Shown here: positions 59,450-64,000 of the stretch, piece by piece
Layout: every line of letters begins with the position of its first letter
Position numbering within the stretch: position 1 is the stretch's first letter
Source of the DNA: Luidia sarsii
Lineage: Eukaryota; Echinodermata; Asteroidea; Paxillosida; Luidiidae
Direction of reading: 5' to 3'
Length of the DNA stretch: 64,000 nt
Assembly: GCA_949987565.1 (NCBI GenBank)
Contig: OX465121.1
Location: 3,613,117-3,677,116, forward strand
Program-made: the position numbers and the translations under genes
The notes under the pieces: generated by a model
Seen by the model: only the letters and a program-made list of their open reading frames with translations
Database searches by the model: none
Told to the model about the DNA's origin: nothing

Positions 59450-60785
59450 TGATGAAACTAAATTCAGCTGAGCCGAACATAACCCAGCGGAGCTGACGTA
59501 AGTTTGGCTGAGCTGAGAATAGCTGAGCTGGGCTGAATTGAGTTTACTCCGAGCTGAGCTGAGTTTACTCCGAGCTGAGCTGAGTTTACTCCGAGCTGAG
59601 CTGAGTTTACTCCGAGCTGAGCCGAGTTTACTCCGAGCTGAGCTGAGTTTACTCCGAGCTGAGCTGAGTTTACTCCGGGCTGAGCTGAGTTGGGCTGAGT
59701 TTAGCTGAGCTGAGAATAGCTGAGTTTCGCTGAGCTGAGAATAGCTGAGTTGGGCTGAGTTTAGCTGAGCTGAGAATAGCTGAGTTTAGCTGAGCTGAGA
59801 ATAGCTGAGTTCGGCTGAGTTTAGCTGAGCTGAGTTTAGCTGAGCTGAGAATAGCTGAGTTTAGCTGAGCTGAGTTTAGCTGAGCTGAGAATAGCTGAGT
59901 TTAGCTGAGGTGAGTTTACTCCGAGCTGAGAATAGCTGAGTTTAGCTGAGCTGAGAATAGCTGAGTTCGGCTGAGTTTAGCTGAGCTGAGTTTAGCTGAG
60001 CTGAGAATAGCTGAGTTTAGCTGAGGTGAGTTTACTCCGAGCTGAGCTGACTTTAGCCAAGCTGGGCTGAGATTAGCCGAGCTGGGCTGAGTTTAGCTGA
60101 GCTGGGCTGAGTTTAGCTGAGTTTGGCTGAGTTTAGCCGAGCTGAGTTGAGATTAGCCGAGCTGGGTTGAGTTTAGCTGAACTGAGATGAATTTAGCTGA
60201 GCTGAGTTTACTCCGAGCTGAGCTGAGAATAGCTGAACTGGGTTGAGTTTAGCTGAGCTGAGTTTAATCCGAGCTGAGCTGAGTTTAGCCAAGCTGGGCT
60301 GAGATTAGCCGAGTTGGGCTGAATTTAGCCGAGCTGAGCTGAGTTTAACCGAGCTGGGCTGAGATTAGCTGAGCTGAGCTGAGTTATCCAAGCTGGGCTG
60401 AGATTAGCGGAGTTGGGCTGAATTTGACCGAGCTGGGCTGAGTTTAGCTGAGCTGGGCTGAGTTTAGCCGAGCTGAGCTGAGTTTAGTCGAGCTGCGCTG
60501 AGATTAGCTGAGCTGGGATGAATTTAGCTGAGCTGAGTTTACTCCGAGCTGAGCTGAGAATAGCTGAACTGGGCTGGGTTTAGCTGAGCTGAGTTTAATC
60601 CGAGATGGGCTGAGTTTAGCTGAGCTGGGCTGAGTTTAGTTGAGCTGGTCTGAGTTTAGCCGAGTTGGGTTGAGTTTAGCCGAGCTGGGCTGAGTTTAGC
60701 CGAAATGAGCTGCGTTTAGCCGAGCTGAGCTGGGCCGCGCTGGGTTGCATTTTGCTGAGCTAAGCTGAGCTGAGCTTAACCTAGC
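59450..60785. repeat. GAGCT/GGGCT minisatellite, right copy
   Basis: About 1.3 kb of GAGCTGAGTTTAGCTGAGCTG-like units (here also with TTTACTCC variants) in the intron between EGF 1 and the propeller exon. Homologous to 11885-13332, but the two arrays have homogenised different unit variants. Confidence 0.95.
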
Positions 60786-60848
60786 AGAACTGGACTGAAG
60801 TGATTAGATGTGGAGTAGTGAAGCAAATCACATTTGACCCATTCTTGC

Positions 60849-61106
60849 CTTTGTAAATGTGCAGTCCTCCGGCTTTTGAGAAACTGGGGGAGCCTGAACC
60901 CGTCACGGGACCAGCCGCAGTCAGGTCCAGGCTGAGAAGACTACTATAGGTCCAGTCGGTCCAGATGACGCTGCTGTTGTAGTACCAGATGTCGAAAGGG
61001 TGGATGTTGTAGAGGGCCAGACTGGCATGAGTGCGCCGATCCTGACCTTGGAGGTTCACGGATTCGACCAGATCTAGCCCCGCGTCGCACCAATAGATCC
61101 TACCTC
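60849..61106 (-). CDS. Gene A exon: YWTD propeller 1, last blades (GC donor)
   Basis: 258-nt exon, phase 1-1, acceptor AG at 61107-61108. It encodes GGRIYWCDAGLDLVES, then SVIWTDWTYSSLLSLD, and ends SKAGGLHIYKG, the closing strand of the propeller; the corresponding exon is 45751-46005 (255 nt). The splice donor at the exon end reads AAAG then GCAAGA, so this looks like a GC-AG intron; the paralogous exon has the ordinary GTGAG. An unspliced reading would continue open for a while, but the phase match to the EGF exon at 59354 supports the GC donor. Confidence 0.88.
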
Positions 61107-61168
61107 CTGGACAGAATAATAGACAAGCGGAGAATCGACTACCATGTATCTTAAGCTCGATGCAGAAG

Positions 61169-61683
61169 TAGGAAGGAAGGAAGGAAGGAAGGAAGGGAGG
61201 GAGGGAGGGAGGGAGGGAGGGAGGGAGGGAGGGAGGGAGGGAGGGAGGGAGGGAGGGAGGGAGGGAGGGAGGGAGGGAGGGAGGGAGGGAGGGAGGGAGG
61301 GAGGGAGGGAGGGAGGGAGGGAGGGAGGGAGGGAGGGAGGGAGGGAGGGAGGGAGGGAGGGAGGGAGGGAGGGAGGGAGGGAGGGAGGGAGGGAGGGAGG
61401 GAGGGAGGGAGGGAGGGAGGGAGGGAGGGAGGGAGGGAGGGAGGGAGGGAGGGAGGGAGGAAGGAAGGAAGGAAGGAAGGAAGGAAGGAAGGAAGGAAGG
61501 AAGGAAGGAAGGAAGGAAGGAAGGAAGGAAGGAAGGAAGGAAGGAAGGAAGGAAGGAAGGAAGGAAGGAAGGAAGGAAGGAAGGAAGGAAGGAAGGAAGG
61601 AAGGAAGGAAGGAAGGAAGGAAGGAAGGAAGGAAGGAAGGAAGGAAGGAAGGAAGGAAGGAAGGAAGGAAGGAAGGAAGGAAG
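61169..61683. repeat. (GGAA)n-(GGGA)n-(GGAA)n compound microsatellite
   Basis: About 515 bp purely purine on plus: short GGAA run, about 66 GGGA units (61195-61458), about 56 GGAA units (61459-61683). It makes up most of the 596-bp intron 61107-61702; in the gene A transcript it is all pyrimidine. Confidence 0.98.
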
Positions 61684-61702
61684 CTTCTTTAAGCCATTGT
61701 AC

Positions 61703-61830
61703 CTGTAACATCTACGGATATTCCATTCGGCCACTGCAGGCCGCTGTCAACGATAACTGTTCTCAATGTGCCGTCGATATTAGCTTTCTCGATTTTGGGG
61801 GAATTCCCCCAGTCTGACCAGTACAAATGG
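61703..61830 (-). CDS. Gene A exon: YWTD propeller 1, HLYWSDWG blade
   Basis: 128-nt exon, phase 2 to phase 1, acceptor AG at 61831-61832 after a pyrimidine tract, donor GT at 61701-61702. Splicing to the previous exon creates the sequence [17 protein letters not shown], a textbook LDLR-B blade, followed by [10 protein letters not shown]. That junction confirms both borders. It is the counterpart of 46471-46598, with the same length and phases. Confidence 0.93.
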
Positions 61831-62708
61831 CTGAAAGAAAAAAAAAATGATTCGGTAAATTTCAAAATAAAAAACAGAATATTTTGATCTTTCGAATTCG
61901 TGAAAGTGATACTAATAGAGCTTTCATGTTGCCAACTGCACATGTACATAACCCAAAATGTGAACGGGACGTGGAGTTGTGATCCTAGCAAACCGAGTGT
62001 ATAAATGGAAATAAGTCCATTATGTTTGTTTGGCCAGACGAGTGACTCGATCTTACAGACTGTATGCTCCACACTGAGCTTGACGTCCCCTCTAATTGCT
62101 AGGACACGCCCCCTCCTCCAGTCCATCCACAGCTGGCATATCCGGAGGGATGACTGTCAGTCAGTCAAGACTTAAGAGTGATGCCAACTTCCAAGTGGAG
62201 ACATGAACTACAGCACACAGTCCAGACGTTTTTATGTACACGCTCGATCTATTTTGTCCAGTGTGAGTTCGTGTAGGGAACACCCCACAAGTATACGTGT
62301 GTACGAGGTGTGTGTGGGGGGGGTGTGTGTGTGTGCGCACGTAAGGTGGGTTGTGGGGTACCAGAACAATGGGTGGGTACTCAGAACAATGGGACCGCAC
62401 CTTGTGGGGTACATTTTTGGTACCCCATAAGGTTTTCACGAAACGGGTTATTTGGAATTGACTCGAAAAGAAGGAAATTCCGAGGTATGTTTATTAGTCG
62501 CAAACAGAACTATATTATATAAGGGACGTTCGCTAGAGATTTCAGCCTTGGAAAGTGATTCTCGTTCGGAAGGGAGCTATTTGAATTAGGCTTTTCTGGG
62601 AGTGTTTTTTTAAGTACACGAGAGCAAAGGGAATACCCCCAAGTATACGCGTGTAAGGGTGTGTGTGGGTGTGTATATGTGTGTCTGGATTCGAATGAGT
62701 ATGCGCAC
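61831..62708. other. Gene A intron with TG/CA runs
   Basis: Short TG-rich runs at 62305-62340 and 62660-62690 each follow AAGTATACG(C/T)GTGT and lie within related sequence (CCCCACAAGTATACGTG, CCCCCAAGTATACGCG). Nothing else recognised. Confidence 0.5.
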
Positions 62709-62886
62709 CTGTTCACTGCGTCCAGAACGATAGCTCTGGGCTCCACTGCTTGACCATCGGGAGCTGTCAATTTGAGAAGCACAGTTCTGGATTGACCGTC
62801 CATCGTTGACCGTTCGATCAGGTCACTGCCAGTATCAGTCCAGTACATCAGGCGATTGGCCACGTCAAGGCAGATCCCATCCGGCT
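62709..62886 (-). CDS. Gene A exon: YWTD propeller 1, blades with NRLMYWTD motif
   Basis: 178-nt exon, start phase 1, end phase 2. The acceptor is AG at 62887-62888 and the donor is GT at 62707-62708. It encodes an LDL-receptor class B segment with NRLMYWTDTGSDLIER and ends RAIVLDAVN, the start of the next blade. It has the same length and phases as the 47237-47414 exon, so the two are duplicated cassette members. In the LDLR family such blades form a six-bladed extracellular propeller that binds protein ligands. The exon matching 49031-49273 should lie upstream, beyond 64000. Confidence 0.92.
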
Positions 62887-63459
62887 CTATAATGCAGTCA
62901 CAGCAAAACACAAATCACAACACGAGCAACGCTTGCGGGTTCACCATTTTTGGTGTCTCTTGAAAAGATGAGTGGGCTCTGAGAACTAGATACAGTTCTT
63001 GCTTGGCTGGATCTCAATCTTTGGACAAGGGTCATGGGATGGAAGTGGGGTCAAGTGGGCATTGGCTTTGAATTAGGACACAATCGGTCACGGGTATCTT
63101 GCCTTGTAATTTCCGGGTTTTTTTTCTGGAGATCTGCCAGGGGAAAATCTGAGTGTTTTAATGTAAGGACTGACTCGCCGGTTCTGGGACTCTCTTCTCA
63201 TCGCTGACTTCGGTGCATCTTGCAGACCGGGAGCGGGCCGGATTATGATTTTGGGGCCGCACACTCTTGAACGGTCTTCCACAGGGGGATTAGGCGTACC
63301 CTTGTCAACTAGCGATCCCTTGGTCTGTTGTCCTTTTCATTAAGACAATCAGTGTACGTATTTACTTAAAGGGGAATGAAACCCAGAGAAAAGTGTTGGC
63401 TTATCTGATAGAGTGTTAAAAACAACCTACAATTACATATGTGCTACTCACCTACGAGT
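62887..63459. other. Gene A intron, nothing recognised
   Basis: No YWTD exon equivalent to 49031-49273 is present here, so it should be beyond the right edge. Confidence 0.5.
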
Positions 63460-64000
63460 TTCATAAAAAGGGAAAAATCATGGAATTCGGTGGTCGAATT
63501 CGCGTTCCTGCAAACCGCCATCTTTTCGAATGGCCCGCCAGTCACTGCGGGGGGTATGACATCGCAACGGAAAACTCCCGCATGGGCCCGGACGGATGTA
63601 CCCCTACTACATGTATATACTGCGTGCAGTATCCACACGCGCTATGATTGATGGTGTACTGAAATTTCTCAACTTTGATGGCCGCAGCCCACACTTCCTT
63701 AACGACTCAGGTCTCTTGTCCGTATTGTTGAGAACTGCATGGAAAGATTTCCCCAGCTTTTTTTCCCGCTGGCATTTTGACATCCAAAAGCCAGGCAGTA
63801 CACCATCGTTCAGCTCGCTAGTGTATACTGCAAGCAGTCAATATACATGTAGTAGGGGTACATCAGTCCGGGCCCATGCGGGAGTTTTCCGTTGCGATGT
63901 CACACCCCCGCAGTGACTGGCGGGCCATTCGAAAAGATGGCGGTTTGCAGGAACGCGAATTCGACCGCCGAATTCCATGATTTTTCCATCTTTACGAAAC
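63460..64000. mobile_element. Fold-back element, cut by the window edge
   Basis: Arms of about 200 bp (63460-63661 and 63787-64000) are inverted copies with few differences: ATCATGGAATTCGG, CGCGTTCCTGCAAACCGCC, GCGGGAGTTTTCCGTTGCGA on one or the other strand, and a 125-bp loop. The outer end may lie past 64000. Confidence 0.8.

Larger units (their letters stand above)
50390..60785. repeat. Segmental duplication, right copy (matches about 7.3-13.3 kb)
   Basis: Anchors in order: CTTCAAGAGTTCCGTAT (50401 and 7317), TGGAATCAACCGCC, EGF exons (51651/7929, 59238/11061), TGTTGCTGTTCC (55391/10771), GGAGGAGGGTG, and the GAGCT minisatellite. Direct orientation. The right copy is longer through the LINE, R3 repeats and other insertions. 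Confidence 0.9.
24136..62886 (-). other. Gene A span: adhesion GPCR with YWTD propellers, EGF, HYR, HormR, GAIN and 7TM
   Basis: Twenty-seven exons listed separately below join without a frame break into about 1,635 codons plus a stop; the 5' end is beyond the window. Approximate residues from the first visible codon: partial YWTD propeller 1-188, EGFs 188-227, 227-268 and 268-307, complete YWTD propeller 307-575, EGF 575-617, HYR 617-953 (four), HormR 953-1030, GAIN with GPS 1031-1327, 7TM 1327-1590, tail to 1636. EGF and HYR exons are phase 1-1, the classic shuffled-module phase; HormR-to-7TM exons use mixed phases that still match at every junction. The weakest link is between the EGF exons at 51651 and 49940, because any phase-1 modules would fit; gene A could begin there and the exons to the right could belong to another paralogue. 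I infer a surface receptor; ligand and G protein are unknown. Confidence 0.85.

Noticed and set aside
60781..61734. Open frames rich in LPSFLPS, SLPP or KEGRKEG
   Set aside because: Translations of the GGAA/GGGA microsatellite; the real coding part there is only exon 60849-61106.

Overview
The window is animal nuclear DNA: short coding exons with GT-AG borders, introns of about 0.4 to 8 kb, tRNA-derived SINEs, MITEs, a LINE, a Penelope-like element and satellite-like repeats. The combination of HYR (hyalin repeat), EGF, LDL-receptor YWTD and adhesion-GPCR modules, with TTAGGG-like sequence, suggests an invertebrate deuterostome (echinoderm, hemichordate or cephalochordate). I cannot name the species. 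All host coding exons lie on the minus strand, so genes read from high to low coordinates. Exon borders were placed from splice sites and codon phase.

Gene A (62886 down to 24136, with an alternative end at 18769) is a large adhesion GPCR. Its 5' end lies beyond position 64000. Twenty-seven exons join in one open frame of about 1,635 codons. The order is: end of a first YWTD propeller, three EGF domains, a complete second YWTD propeller, one EGF, four HYR domains, a hormone-receptor motif (HormR), a GAIN domain with an intact GPS cleavage site, seven transmembrane helices and a short tail. There are two intact terminal exons (24136-24345 and 18769-18954). They encode the end of TM7 plus related but different cytoplasmic tails.

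Gene B (11177 down to 1382, continuing left of the window) has two EGF exons and three HYR exons on the same strand. Its two EGF exons sit in a segmental duplication: about 7.3-13.3 kb matches about 50.4-60.8 kb in direct orientation, including a GAGCT/GGGCT minisatellite. So this is a local cluster of related ectodomain genes that evolves by tandem duplication. A younger 1,162-bp tandem duplication (40.6-42.9 kb) doubled a pair of HYR exons in gene A, and the TM7/tail exon with its downstream region is also duplicated.

Mobile DNA fills the introns and the 11.2-27 kb stretch. It includes a degenerate LINE (55.4-59.0 kb, with the empty site preserved in the paralogous segment), Penelope-like relics with a GIY-YIG nuclease end and a hammerhead-like motif, two tRNA-derived SINE families, several MITE families (CACTA-like, a five-copy GTGACCCGGCAC family, TTAA-flanked, and one with a telomere-like core), a fold-back element at the right edge, and long simple repeats.

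The likely biology is a cell-surface receptor with a multi-module adhesive ectodomain linked through an autoproteolytic GAIN domain to a 7TM signalling unit. No prokaryotic features, CRISPR arrays, rRNA genes or convincing functional tRNA genes were found.
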